A program made the translations under genes and the position numbers. Of a stretch of DNA of 25,939 bases, positions 9,251 to 19,335 are shown piece after piece. How positions within the stretch are numbered: the stretch's first letter is position 1; the number at the start of each line of letters is the position of its first letter. The DNA lies in assembly GCA_003427395.1 (NCBI GenBank), contig BFEA01000193.1:1539244-1565182 (forward strand), written 5' to 3'. This DNA is from Chara braunii. Its lineage: Eukaryota; Streptophyta; Charophyceae; Charales; Characeae. The notes under the pieces were generated by a model. That model saw only the letters and a list, made by a program, of their open reading frames with translations, ran no database searches and was not told where the DNA came from.

Positions 9251-9575
9251 AGAGTGGGTGACGAGCACAGATGGTTACGAGTGGGTGCATACAATTATGG
9301 GTAGGTACGGGTGGGTACAGGTAAAGAAAACTTGGGTAGGGTAGGGTAGGGTATGGGTGGTTAACAAATGGTTTGGGTTCAGGTGGCCATGGTTGGATTT
9401 GAAAAAAAGTGTTCATGGGTAGGTATGGCTGGTTACATGTTGAAGAGGTTCAGGTAGGGTAGGTCTGGGTGTACTTTTTTTTTTTTTTAGCGGGTTGAGG
9501 CAGGTGGAGATGGGTAAAGGTCCGGCAGGCGAGGTATATAGTGGGTATGGGTGGTTTGCTTTACAAAGAGGGTGT
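9251..9575 (+). repeat. Degenerate G-rich array (GGGTA type)
   Basis: Contains GGGTAGGTACGGGTGGGTA, four consecutive GGGTA units near 9334-9353, and further GGTTAGGTTAGGTA-like variants. It is the opposite-strand counterpart of 6151-6425. It includes a poly-T run at 9475-9489, and another T-run follows at 9600-9621. Confidence 0.75.
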
Positions 9576-9694
9576 GGTTAGGTTAGGTACATGTATTCCT
9601 TTTTTTTTTTTTTTTTTTTTTACGAAACACCCCCTGCAGTGCTAGTGATACTGGTAAGAGCAGATACCACTAGCATAAAAATACCAGTTGCGGA

Positions 9695-9920
9695 CTCTGG
9701 TTGGCATGCACTGAATGCTCCCCGTCTCTCACGAGGAGTGGAAGCACAAGCAGCAGAGATACTCTTCCAAAAAAAGTAAAGAACGAAAAACACAAATGGA
9801 AAGAGGGACACCAAGCTCTAAACCTGATTGCCCTCAGATTCATCCACTGTGCCCACAAGTGCAGCCAGATACATTCTAGAAAGTGCTAACGTTACAGGGA
9901 AGCCCTGAAATTTGAAGGGG
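9695..9920 (-). repeat. Inverted fourth copy of the ~205-bp unit
   Basis: The reverse complement contains AAATTTCAGGGCTTCCCTGT, TAGCACTTTCTAGAATGTAT, GAATCTGAGGGCAATCAGG, a reduced T-run, TGCTTGTGCTTCC and CGTGAGAGACGGGGAGCATT. The order is the same as in the units at 6461-7090. Overlapping short frames are shadows of the repeat. Confidence 0.8.
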
Positions 9921-10560
9921 CTGGCGGGCACTCATGAAAAACCAGCGACATCTGCAAGTACGGTTGGTCCAACGGAAAGACCTCAAAACGTCTGTCGGTG
10001 AATCAGTCCGACCCCATGCTGGGCCCACAAAAAAACAACGCCCAACGCATCCCGAAGCTGCCCTAAAGCCCGGAAGTTGCGGGCCGTTAACGACAACGGC
10101 CCGCGGCCGATGCATGGGCCAAGTACTGGTGGTTTAAAAAAATAAAAACTTCAGACCCTAATCCACAAACAATCTTGCATCTTGCTTCTTGGGCCAATTT
10201 GCCAAACTTTCGGGGAGTCTGGAATAAACATCTAAGCCGCGTTTCAGAAAACCTACCTATTCCCATGAATTGATTAAAAGGTCGAATAGATCATCAACTA
10301 GAATCGGTGCCGAGTAACGAAAACTTATTTTTTACGAAAAAAGAAACCGCGTAATAATGGCGGTTCACCGCCACCCGCAAAACGGCTCGTTGGAGGCCAG
10401 GGACGGGTTTCTGGGTTTTGAGGGGTGTGGTGAGGGTGCTTGGGCACCCTGTCATGCCTTTCTTATATATTAAAAAAAAAATTGCGGGCTTTCGTTTTTT
10501 GGTGGGCAACTTTTGTTTGTGCCCGCACTGTTGGGAGACCGCGAGCCAACGGATAAGAGG
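9921..10560. other. Unassigned sequence with small hairpins
   Basis: No gene recognised. It contains a 10-bp perfect stem at 10079-10104, a GGCGGT/ACCGCC palindrome near 10359 and a GGGTGC/GCACCC hairpin near 10435-10450. It may include the 5' flank of the hAT transposon that follows, but no terminus could be fixed. Confidence 0.4.
10079..10104. repeat. Hairpin, 10-bp perfect stem
   Basis: GCGGGCCGTT and its exact complement AACGGCCCGC are separated by a 6-nt loop. It lies in a GC-rich island in otherwise average sequence. Confidence 0.7.
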
Positions 10561-10580
10561 AGGGTTTGTACGTTTGGTCT

Positions 10581-10581
<1 letters not shown>

Positions 10582-10646
<65 letters not shown>

Positions 10647-10703
10647 ACATGAGAGTGTGGCACTTCCGATGCCACATTCACACCGTGCAAGCGTGCGCGC
10701 GCG

Positions 10704-10746
<43 letters not shown>

Positions 10747-10756
10747 GAGAGAGAGT
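10582..10756 (+). repeat. Two (AG)n microsatellites with GC-rich spacer
   Basis: AG arrays at 10584-10644 and 10707-10755 are separated by a spacer holding small hairpins (TGTGGCA/TGCCACA) and an alternating GCGCGCGC block. Long Ser/Leu- and Arg/Glu-repeat frames here are translation artefacts. Confidence 0.95.
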
Positions 10757-11180
10757 TTTCACGTGGAAGCGCGTGCGAAGTGCTTTCTGCCCGGCGGCAG
10801 GCGCCCCCGACCTCTCTCCACCGCATGGCACGTGGCAACATCGTTGCCGCATGCAAACATGCAGCTCAGCAGCGTGCGTGGAGAGTGGAGCATGGAGCAT
10901 GGAGCAGCGGCAATGCAGCAACGGCGGCCACCAGCGGCACAGAGTAGTCGGCAGCAGGGAGCCTTCTTCAACGGGCGTTCCCGCGCGGCGTTGATACCTG
11001 GTTGCGGGCACGCAAGGACGTGCTCGGGGCGGGGTTTTGGGGGGCGGGGTTCTCGGGGGTTTCCCAAATAAGCCATCGAGGAGGGGCAAGTGTTGCAGTG
11101 GGAGGGCATGGTGGGACGTCGAGATGGGTCCAAAACACACGCGGCAGTGCATCAACCTCCTTGACGCTGAGCAACATAAG

Positions 11181-13445
11181 TTTAGGTGGAAGTTAGTTGT
11201 ATACGAGCACGTGAGGATGTGGATAAAAAGGGGGTTAAAATTATGCGGTGAAACCACTATGGCCAGGTGTTGCAAGGGACTATATACAACACTGAGCGAC
11301 ACTTAACGTAGCTGAACCATTGCGCATTTGTTCCTGACTACGAGTTGTACGAGATAGCGTGGTGCAGTACCTACATTTTTTACAGTAACCTGATGGATCG
11401 AGTTGCGGTGTACGCTCAGGATCAGGAAGTGGATGCGCTGAGGGGAGGTACATGTGGAAGTGCCACATGTGCGGGATCTAACGAGCTTGTTTCGAACAGG
11501 GGGTGTGGGCAGGGAGGACGTTTTAGACGTAGAGGTGGGGACATACGTCGGCGGCCGCAAGGGCAGGGGCGAGGAGGAGGATGACAACGACTTCCACATG
11601 CGCAGGGGGAAGTATCATGTCCCTCCTCGTCTGGACCCATCAGGGTCGAGCACATTCATGGGGGATGCAGGGGCGGGTGGCGAGAAGAGGAAGGAGCCTG
11701 GAAGTGATGCAAGGACATCAGTGAGGAAGAGGTTGCGGCAGCAAAAGGTGCATAAGGTGTATTGGCAGGAGTGCACCGTACTCTTTAAGAAGTTCATGTG
11801 CTTGGTGTATTCGAGTGGGATCTCGTTCAATGCGTTTCTTAATGACGCTTGTCGAGATGTTCAGCAGTGGCTGCTGAATTGGTCGGGAGGGGGGGGAGGG
11901 CGAGTTGTGGCACCTAGCCACAATGAGATCCCTAGTATGAGGGCAATGGAGAATCATTGGAAGGAGCTGGCCGATGAGTTGAGGGAGGTTTGTGCGCCCT
12001 TTAGAGTCACAGGTATCACCATTCTCGTCAATGAAAGAAAATTACGGAGATGGGAGAGCGATAATGAATTTCCTCCCTGCAGGACCTCGAGGGGTCGTCG
12101 TATATCGGACGATCAATCTGGAGGGGGAGACGGACGACACGCGTCATATCCTTCACAAATGGATTATGACCTTCCGCTCTTTGGAGTACGGAGGGCCGAA
12201 CTTCATCAATGTGATATGCTCTGATTCAATATTGTCGTACGTAGTTGCTGCTAGAGCATTTGCCTCGCCGAGGATGCTCGAGAAATTTAGGAGGATCACG
12301 TGGCTCCCTTGCTATCAAAGTCTACAACAAGTTGTTGTCAGATATAGGCATGACAAGCGAGAGGTTCGTGGATCGTATTTCGAGCACAAGAGTTTTGGTG
12401 CTGTTTTCAAAAACCACAAGGCCGCTCTCAATTTCTGTCGTGTGCGCTGCCCCCATTTGTGCCTCATTTTGTTGTGGAAGATGCGATTCATGTCGGTGTA
12501 CGTGATGTTGCAGGGCTTGGATGCCGTTGAGGATGCCTTGCAAGACATGATGCGAGGGAAGATGTGTGCGAGTTGGCATGTTGAGCGAGGCTGCAAATTC
12601 GGTGAGAGTCATGGTGGCAGAAGATTATTACATTGCGCACATGGAGCCCGCCATTAGGTTGTTAAGAAGGATGGACCGTGGTGGTCAATTCTTTCCCTCA
12701 TGATGGAGTGATGTTAGGATCTCGCTCGTCTCATCCAGGATGTCTGTCGTCCTCCATATGGATTACACTCAGAGGGTCATGAGGCGCGTGCAGGCACGCA
12801 TCCAACACATGATGGACCCAACACATGCGCCGATGTTCCTTCTGAACCCTCACCGATACGTTTTAAGGGTTCCGAGCGATTACGATGGTTGGCTTGTGAG
12901 GCAAGCCACCAAGTACATCCTCACCCAGACTGGTTTTAGTGAGATTGGTCAGGATGACCTTGAGGCCACACGACAGTTTGAGGATTTTCATCTCCGTGGG
13001 GAATAGTACGGGAGTCTTGGAGGAGATGAGGCGCACGGGCGAGCTATGCTTTGAATTGGTAATAGAGAGACCATCGAGTGTGCCTCTTGTTGGTCTTTGT
13101 GAGATGCACATGCGTCTTGCGCTTCTTCTACAGAGAAAAACTGGGCAGTCCACGAGGACATTCACATGAAGAAGAGCAACTAGTTGGCATTTGAGAAGTT
13201 CGTGAAGCTCGTGGAGATCACCGCCAACACTCGCCTCATGAGCTTTAGGCATTCGAGGAGTGGTTATGTCCTTCCCTGGTAGCAAGACGAGACTATGTTG
13301 GATGACACTGCGGGTGTCGACTTGAAGACCATGCGCACAAGCGCACAGGAGGGGATGGCGCAGGCAAAGATGGATGAGCAGATTGCCACCATCTCCAAGG
13401 ACCCCATTGACTTTATCGAGTCTGCGAGTGTTGCATCCGTGCTCG
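11181..13445 (+). pseudogene. hAT-family transposase, heavily decayed
   Basis: The parts fall in hAT order but in shifting frames. About 11181-11304 is a BED-like finger remnant, with KIMR-stop-NHYGQV and YNTERHLT; the stop stands where a finger Cys would be expected. KKFMCLVYSSGISFNAF begins the DUF659-like region at about 11787. TGITILVNERK (about 12010-12043) then shifts frame to MNFLPAGPRGVVVYRTINLE. ICSDSILSYVVAARAF and ITWLPC carry the conserved central Asp and the WxPC block. NKLLSDIG, CPHLCLILL and RLLRRMDRGGQFF follow, then MRRVQARIQHMMDP. The C-terminal dimerisation motif EKNWAVHEDIHMKKSN-stop-LAFEK lies at 13133-13198, with further stops at 13181, 13280 and 13443. A cut-and-paste DNA transposase is the clear family call. 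At least five frame changes plus stops make this copy inactive. The true start is not identifiable. Confidence 0.88.
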
Positions 13446-15162
13446 ATTGACGTATTGCCACGGTGCGTCCGTACCCGGGGGAGATGGCTCTTGTGATGAG
13501 CGGTTTGACGATGCTCTAGATGTCCTCACCTTTCCACTCTAACGGAGATGGACAAGGAGCAGTGGATGGATGGGGAGATGATGGGTTATAGGCCGAGTGA
13601 TAGAGGATCTGTGGTCAAGTGTGAGATGATGTGGGGGGGGGGGGCAGAGGACAACTAGGGAGAGTATGGACATGTGGGATCTACGTCCAGCGGGGCAGCC
13701 ACTAGTCCGACTCGGAGGACAAAAGCGGGCGCCACACCAGCACCATCTGGGGGCGATTCCTCGACAACGCATGTATCTTCACCTCTACTGACATCACCGT
13801 GTGCCACCCGTGAGCCATCTGTAGGCGGTTCTCCGTTTCGGACCCCTTCGCCGCCTCCACGCCGTTCGCCACCTGCAGCCCCTTCGCCACTCCCATGGCC
13901 AGTTGTGGTTGACGAGGTCACCACACCTACGGTGCACACTACCAGCACGCCAAACCACTGAGATCGGGTCGGACGGTTCACCGGTACACGACTCAATGAG
14001 GCATTTCCAACACCATCCTCATCCTTGCTGTCACAGGACATCGATCAGCAGCCACTGCACAGGCATCGGGGCACCCGTGTTTTGGGGCCTAGAATGGCTC
14101 GACAACTTAGGCTACGATCGCCTAAGGCTGGTTTGCTGCAGCCGGCGATTGGAGAGGGAGGTGACAACACTGATGTTGTGGATATCCCTGGTGAGGCTGG
14201 TGGTGGTCATGACGGTCGTGAGGAGATCATCCCTACATATTTTGAGGTTTTCAACAGGAACGAGTTGGATCCGGTTGTAAAGGGCATCACACCGGGTGTC
14301 GCCTGGGAGATGGGGGCTCCATAGTCAATTCTTGGGGGGACGGATTCCATGTATGGTACTGCACTCAATTTAAGGGCCTCCCTCTATTGCCTTGTTAGGC
14401 TTGCGGTGATCCAGCGATGGGTGACATCGATCCAGCGAGGGGTGGTTGTGGGAAAGTGGCGGAGAGCCAACAAAGGGTGGTCGATTCTCTGGAGTCTAGA
14501 TGCGACAAGGAGGCCCGAGAGACTACACAGGCTTTTGCACGGGGTTGTGCTCGCACGCAGGAGCACGAGTGGGCATCAGACGAGGCGAGGCGAAGACAGA
14601 TAGGCAGTCTTGTGACCCCCATGGCAGCGCATTCGACGAAGATTTTCCTTTAAGAGGACGAAGAACTGGACTTGAGGACATGTTGGAGAGCGTGGGGGGG
14701 GTTGTGGATAGTTCGCTATATGATATATCAAGAGGAGGAGATGCACCAAAGACTGCGAGCGATTCAGGTCAGGTTGTGCCTTGTTTTGACTTGGCGATTG
14801 TTCGAGCTGCACAAGCGGGAGTTTACGAGTCGCACGTCACTGCCAGTTTCCATGCCGCCACTTGTTATTCGGGATCCTGGGGTCGACGTGCGCACCCCTT
14901 TGATGCGGACGAGCTCGCAGCCAACGTCGTGCATGATGTTATTGGATTGGACAACAGGATTTTACGGGGACCAGAGGAGAGTTACCTTGATTGGCAGGTT
15001 ATTCTGTTTGTACCGTGGGGACCGGCCTCTCCTACAACACCCACACCATTTGCATCTGCGTCCAAAGGTCGAGTTCCTAGCACGGAAGGTTCGAAGCGTC
15101 CATAGGAGAGGATGAGAGACGACCTGCTTCGGTTCACATGCCATCCCCACCAGACAGAGTAG

Positions 15163-15242
<80 letters not shown>

Positions 15243-15523
15243 CTTCACAACAGTCCTGCATTGGCATCGCCAACGCGCAGGGGTGCACGGGGGAGACAAC
15301 CAGACATGACTGACGTCAATCAAGATCAACATTTGTATGGGCGCACTGATAAGGCTCAGAGGGGCACTCTGCACACGACTTGCCTACAACCAGGATTGGG
15401 AGTTGCTAACTCGCAGAGAGTTGGAAGAGGGACGTGAGATGATGCCTGAATAGGTAGTGGGGAGGAGATGGGTAAGGGGTATGAGCGGGGCCGGAGTTTG
15501 GAGCACGATGTGCGGGTAGCGAC
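13446..15523 (+). pseudogene. Degraded extension or second ORF of the hAT element
   Basis: Coding-like segments continue on the same strand beyond the dimerisation domain. At 13674-13960 a Ser/Pro/Thr-rich stretch includes RTPSPPPRRSPPAAPSPLP. Around 14025-14324 come RVLGPRMARQLRLRSPK and an acidic DNTDVVDIPGE block. At 14470-14640 a charged, Ala/Arg/Glu-rich, coiled-coil-like segment reads SLESRCDKEARETTQAF. From 14640 to 15110 two overlapping frames are both open, so the true one cannot be chosen. An AG microsatellite interrupts at 15163-15240. Either the transposase had a long low-complexity C-terminal extension or the element carries a second protein. I recognise no domain. Confidence 0.45.
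15163..15240 (+). repeat. (AG)n microsatellite
   Basis: 78 bp of AG with one AAAG interruption, inside the degraded hAT coding region. This is probably expansion of an Arg/Glu-coding purine stretch. Confidence 0.95.
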
Positions 15524-16018
15524 ATGCGTCGTACACGGCGTGCTACACAACCACGACCTCGTGGCACTGGTGTAGAGGGGGATTCGACACTCGGGAAGTC
15601 ATCCAGTCCAGATGGATTACCTATGTTGCATGATTCACGACACATAGATGCTATGGAGGCAGTCAGCAAGAGAGTGGTGAGAGCGAGCAGGACGCGAGGA
15701 CTTGTTACCGTTGAGGAGGATGACCCAGACGACAGTTTGGACTCGGACTCGGACTACGAGCCCAACGAGGAGGAGGACGACCACAACGACGAGGAGGACA
15801 ACCACGATGGCGAGGAGGACGACCACGACGACGACGAGGAGGGCGACGAGCAAGATGATGACGACAAAGACGACGAGTCGCCCCCTCCTTCCAGACGTTA
15901 AAGACAAGGCACCAACCATGGGACACGAGCAGGTGGGGCCCGCGGGGGCAAGGGTTCCTCTAGAGGTTCGCAACGCACGGGAGGCAAGAAGACGAAGAGA
16001 CTTGGATCACTTTGTTTG
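15524..16018 (+). pseudogene. Acidic C-terminal ORF of the hAT element
   Basis: A 125-codon open frame (15524-15901) runs from RRTRRATQPRPRGTGVEGDS through MEAVSKRVVRASRTRGLV into an Asp/Glu tract of about 60 residues (DDPDDSLDSDSDYEP onward), ending SPPPSRR-TAA. The same frame continues past the stop with a basic Gly/Arg/Lys tail (ARGGKGSSRGSQRTGGKKTK) to about 16018. The acidic-then-basic layout looks like a genuine protein C-terminus. The TAA could be a nonsense mutation. Function is unknown; chromatin or nucleic-acid contact is speculation. The GAC/GAG triplet repetition means part of the tract may be slippage. Confidence 0.4.
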
Positions 16019-16470
16019 ACATACTGCGCTTTCCTCGCGTGTCATCTCGTGTGGGTGGTTTAGACGAGTGTTTTTATTTGTACCATTGTTGTACCATAGT
16101 TTGGTAGTTCTATTACCACATGTAGGGAGTGCACATGAGGTCACAGTTACTTGCACAGTAGGGTAGTTATATTACATGTATGAAGTGTGTCACTTTTTTT
16201 TTTTTTTTTCAGCTTACCTGTGTTCATCTGGCTTATGGAGTTGTGGGCAGACATGTCGTACGTTCCGTGTTATGGATGACATGAGGCAGTTCATAGTCTT
16301 TCACGTGTACTTATGTCGCTAGAACCTTTTTTTTATGATGGATTGGATATAATGTTTCCGGACTTCGTGGCACTCATCTTTTGTTTGTCTACACTCGTTC
16401 ATGTTATTTTGGCGACCATCTCAGTTCTCAGCCTTGTACTTCATGTTTTTTCTGGTACATGTTTTTCTTA
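16019..16470 (+). other. T-rich 3' flank of the hAT coding region
   Basis: No coding frame. The sequence turns abruptly T-rich after the basic tail, with a 19-nt T-run at 16192-16210. It has two related segments, TTTGGTAGTTCTATTACCACATG and GTAGGGTAGTTATATTACATG-like, near 16098 and 16159. It is plausibly the 3' untranslated and terminal region of the transposon. Confidence 0.4.
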
Positions 16471-16476
16471 ATGCCA

Positions 16477-16525
16477 TTGATTTTTTTTTTATAACGTCGA
16501 TCTTGATTTTTTTTTTATAACGTCG
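16477..16525 (+). repeat. Direct duplication, ~24-bp unit
   Basis: TTGA followed by ten T and ATAACGTCG occurs twice in succession (16477-16500 and 16503-16525). Confidence 0.9.
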
Positions 16526-16530
16526 GATGT

Positions 16531-16641
16531 GTTGTATGCTATAGGGTTTAGGGTGTTGCACGAGACCTTTGAGTTTAGGGTATAGCCTATCCTTTGGACA
16601 CTAAGCCCGAAATGAAAACCCTAAACCCTACAGCGTACAAT
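16531..16641. repeat. Inverted repeat with TTTAGGG-type cores
   Basis: The left arm (about 16532-16554, TTGTATGCTATAGGGTTTAGG) is complementary to the right arm (about 16618-16640, CCTAAACCCTACAGCGTACAA) with two mismatches in 23 positions. The loop is about 63 bp and holds another GAGTTTAGGGTATAG. The cores resemble plant-type telomere repeats but are too short to be telomeric sequence. Confidence 0.8.
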
Positions 16642-16832
16642 ATGTCATAAACAGCAAGCCCCAGAACCACAAACCCTTAATCCTAAATTTCAGGGGGTAT
16701 GGACTTTTTGGCCACCCCGTCACTGGCAACGAAAAACCTTCACACCCCTTACCACTTCTATGACACACAACGCCTCCCACCACCCTGAAAAAAAACTGAA
16801 CGACTTGTAAATACCCTACCCTACCCCCCCTA

Positions 16833-16857
16833 AATACCCCCCGCGTTGGGGGGTATT
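16833..16857. repeat. Perfect 10-bp GC-capped hairpin
   Basis: AATACCCCCC is paired with GGGGGGTATT around a 5-nt GCGTT loop. It follows a C-rich CCCTACCCTACCCCCCC run. It looks like a stable DNA or RNA hairpin. Helitron 3' ends have such hairpins, but no CTRR terminus follows. Confidence 0.75.
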
Positions 16858-16877
16858 AAGGTAACAGTCAGAGTTCT

Positions 16878-17388
16878 CATTTCACATATAGAGTATGCCC
16901 TCTCCACTCCGTGAAACATGGTCCTTAAAATTATTTTCACGACTTGTTCTTGTTTTGGATTCAGGCACGTCAAATAGGTTATTCGCTTGACGATAATAGG
17001 TGAACCATTTTTTGTAGATCAAAATTATTTTTTGTTTCCCTCATTCAATCCCCTACTTCCATCGATTTGTTTTTCTCTTTTCCGACGAAGTTTCACTTTT
17101 CAAATTTGATATTCTCCAAAGTGTTTTTCCACCGACTTCGTTGAAACGAAGCAAAGTTTGTGAAAGGTTGCATCAACCCCGAAGTTAGTTTCAACTCACT
17201 CAATTTTTAATACATTATCAAGTTTCGCAAATTTATATTATATACCTTGACTCTAAAAGTGAGGTTGAGAAATGAGAAGACCCACATTTGACTGCTAATG
17301 TTTTAAGTAAAATAAATACTTAAGAAACTTCAATTTTTTTTTGAAATACTCATTTAACTTGATTTAAGATAATTTTTGTTTCTTATAT
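16878..17388. other. AT-rich unassigned sequence
   Basis: No gene recognised. AT-rich sequence with several short T-runs precedes the Mutator-like insertion. Confidence 0.4.
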
Positions 17389-17397
17389 TTTAGTCTT
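17389..17397 (+). repeat. Left target-site duplication (9 bp)
   Basis: TTTAGTCTT, identical to 18149-18157. Confidence 0.88.
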
Positions 17398-17697
17398 GGG
17401 AAAATTTTTGAAATGCCCCTGAAGTTTGCGTGTATTTGCGATTTGCCCCTCCGACGACCGACTTACCCTGATTTGCCCCTCCGACAACGATTAAAGTTTC
17501 CAAAAAACCCCTGGCGTCAATTGGGCCTGAAATATGTTCAATATGCCTCTACCGGTACCAGTGCCAAATTTCCAGTATGCCCCTATCGGAGAGCCGATGG
17601 GTACCATTGCAAGATTTTCATGCTATGTGAGGCTAACTCCTACCGTCTATAATGGTATGTTCACGGCTGTACATTACCCTCCTACCTCCACATCTTT

Positions 17698-17751
<54 letters not shown>

Positions 17752-18148
17752 TGGAAGAAGGGGAGGGACACTCACCTTCGGCAACGTTCTCCGAGTACCA
17801 GAAGAATGAACTCCGCGGTGAATTGAAGAGGTGGACACAATGTGGAGTGGAGCCCTATTTTTTTGCGTGGGGGCCCTGAAAATCAAGGAGTTTGAATTCA
17901 AATTCTGAGGGCCTCCCCGCTGGAGGGCATCCCAGGAAGATGCATCCAATGCAGAAGGGCAAAATGGATAGCCACCACGGAAAATGGGACCGGCCTATCG
18001 GTAGGGGCATTCCGAAAAGTTGTGCCCCTCACTGGCAGGGGCCTTTTCGAAAGCTCAGAGGCCCCAGGGGCAAATCAGGGTAAGTCAGCCGTCGGAGGGG
18101 CGAATTGCAAATAAATGCAAACTTCAGGGGCATTTCGAAAATTTTTCC
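17398..18148. mobile_element. Nonautonomous Mutator-like element (751 bp)
   Basis: Identical 9-bp direct repeats TTTAGTCTT flank the element (17389-17397 and 18149-18157). The ends are long terminal inverted repeats: the left begins GGGAAAATTTTTGAAATGCC and the right, reverse-complemented, begins GGAAAAATTTTCGAAATGCC. Similarity is strong for about 82 bp and weaker to roughly 180 bp. A 9-bp target duplication and long inverted repeats are the hallmarks of Mutator-like elements. Both ends carry repeated TGCCCCT motifs at about 30-bp spacing. The interior contains an AG microsatellite and no transposase, so mobilisation would have to come in trans. Short frames inside are artefacts. Confidence 0.88.
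17701..17748 (+). repeat. (AG)n microsatellite inside the Mutator-like element
   Basis: Uninterrupted AG repeat of 48 bp. Arg/Glu and Ser/Leu frames through it are artefacts. Confidence 0.95.
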
Positions 18149-18157
18149 TTTAGTCTT
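18149..18157 (+). repeat. Right target-site duplication (9 bp)
   Basis: TTTAGTCTT, identical to 17389-17397. Confidence 0.88.
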
Positions 18158-18813
18158 TTGTTTGAAGTAACCATTACTTATGACGATGGTATTATAAGGG
18201 AGTATAAAAGGTAATAATAAATTATTTATGGCAAATAAATGTCTAAAGACCGTTTGGATTATCATAGTTTTATCAAGCATGTTATCGTTGAGTATAAAAA
18301 CATTAAATTTACACCTTGTATATTATTTGTCATGTCTATATCCAATTTATTTTGTAAGCCTTAAGTTTGTATAAAGGTATCTAAAAGATTTATATTTTTA
18401 TCAAAATGTCATAGTGCCACAATCAGATCATTTACAAAAAAATGCAAGATTAACTCTAAGTTTATATTGCGAGAACCCTTCAAAACAAAACTTCGCAAGT
18501 TTGCAATTGTAAAAATGTATTCGGTATTTTTTTTACAATTAAATTGTTATTTTTAGTCAGGACAAATATGCATAGGTGGATTCAAAATATCACTCGATTT
18601 CATTAATAACGATTGTCACTGAAACCCAATGCTTTAAAGTTTGATATCAAAGTTTATTTTAATAATCTTTAAAATTGTTAAACTTATTTTATGTGTTAAA
18701 CCTAAGTACCACAGATGAACTCTTCTGCAAAAAAAAAGATATAGAAAGTGTGTGTGAATATCATTGTTGAGTTAAAGGTTGTTAGTGCAGTGAAAATACA
18801 TTATGATTATATG
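18158..18813. other. AT-rich unassigned sequence
   Basis: Very AT-rich, no open frame of note and no recognised repeat. Together with 16878-17388 it appears to be the older AT-rich sequence into which both small elements inserted. Confidence 0.45.
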
Positions 18814-18937
18814 ATTACGGGCAGGGTTATCTGACCGAACATTCAGGGGCTCCCGGGCTGGCCCCCGAACGTTCGGGTGTTCGGGGTCCCGTTCGGGGGC
18901 CGAACACCTCCAGGTTCATCCCTCGCCAAAAAACTTT

Positions 18938-19335
18938 TCGAGGCCTAAAAATAATTTTTTTTTTCTGAATTGTTTTTTGTGAGTTCTCTATGATGTTACC
19001 TACACACCTATAAATTATGAAGCCATTCTGCTAAGCCAAAAAAACATTAAAAATCGTCAAAGATAGGGGTGTCAAAACGTGCTTGCCCACTCACTATTTT
19101 GTTTTTTTTTCACTTTTAACTTTTTTTTTCACTTTATTTCGGGGCCTAAAAACTTTTATTATTTTTTGAAAAATATTTAATGAGTTAACGAAGTCTAGTG
19201 GCACGATTTATCGAAGTTGATTATGTAAACTACATATATGTAAATTTTCAGGGCATTTGTCGATGCCAAAAAATAATTAAAAATCGGCAAATATGGCGGT
19301 GTCGAAAAGGTGTTGCCACACTCACTCATTTTAAT
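18938..19335 (+). repeat. ~200-bp tandem duplication inside the hAT element
   Basis: Two diverged units start with TTTCGRGGCCTAAAAA (18938 and about 19138). Each ends with ATTAAAAATCGKCAAAKATRG, then GGTGTCRAAA and TTGCCMCACTCACT-like blocks. The units are collinear. Confidence 0.75.

Noticed and set aside
9121-9353. Telomere or interstitial telomeric array
   Set aside because: Repeat units are 10 bp (GTTAGGGGCA) or irregular GGGTA variants, not TTTAGGG or TTAGGG tandem arrays.
10463-11302. 279-codon minus-strand frame rich in Ser-Leu
   Set aside because: It is mostly the translation of the two AG microsatellites, overlaps the opposite-strand hAT start region, and has no domain.
10398-16725. 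hAT element termini CAGGGACGGG and CCCGTCACTG enclosing the decayed transposase
   Set aside because: The 10-bp ends match at nine positions, but the adjacent 8-bp flanks (TTGGAGGC and GCAACGAA) are not duplicates, so the boundaries are unproven.
16833-16870. Helitron 3' end
   Set aside because: The hairpin is suitable, but no CTRR terminus follows at the usual distance and no matching 5' TC end was found.
17398-18148. CRISPR-like regular spacing of TGCCCCT
   Set aside because: The repeats are only 7 bp, are mirror-imaged at both ends of a transposon with target duplications, and the sequence is eukaryotic.
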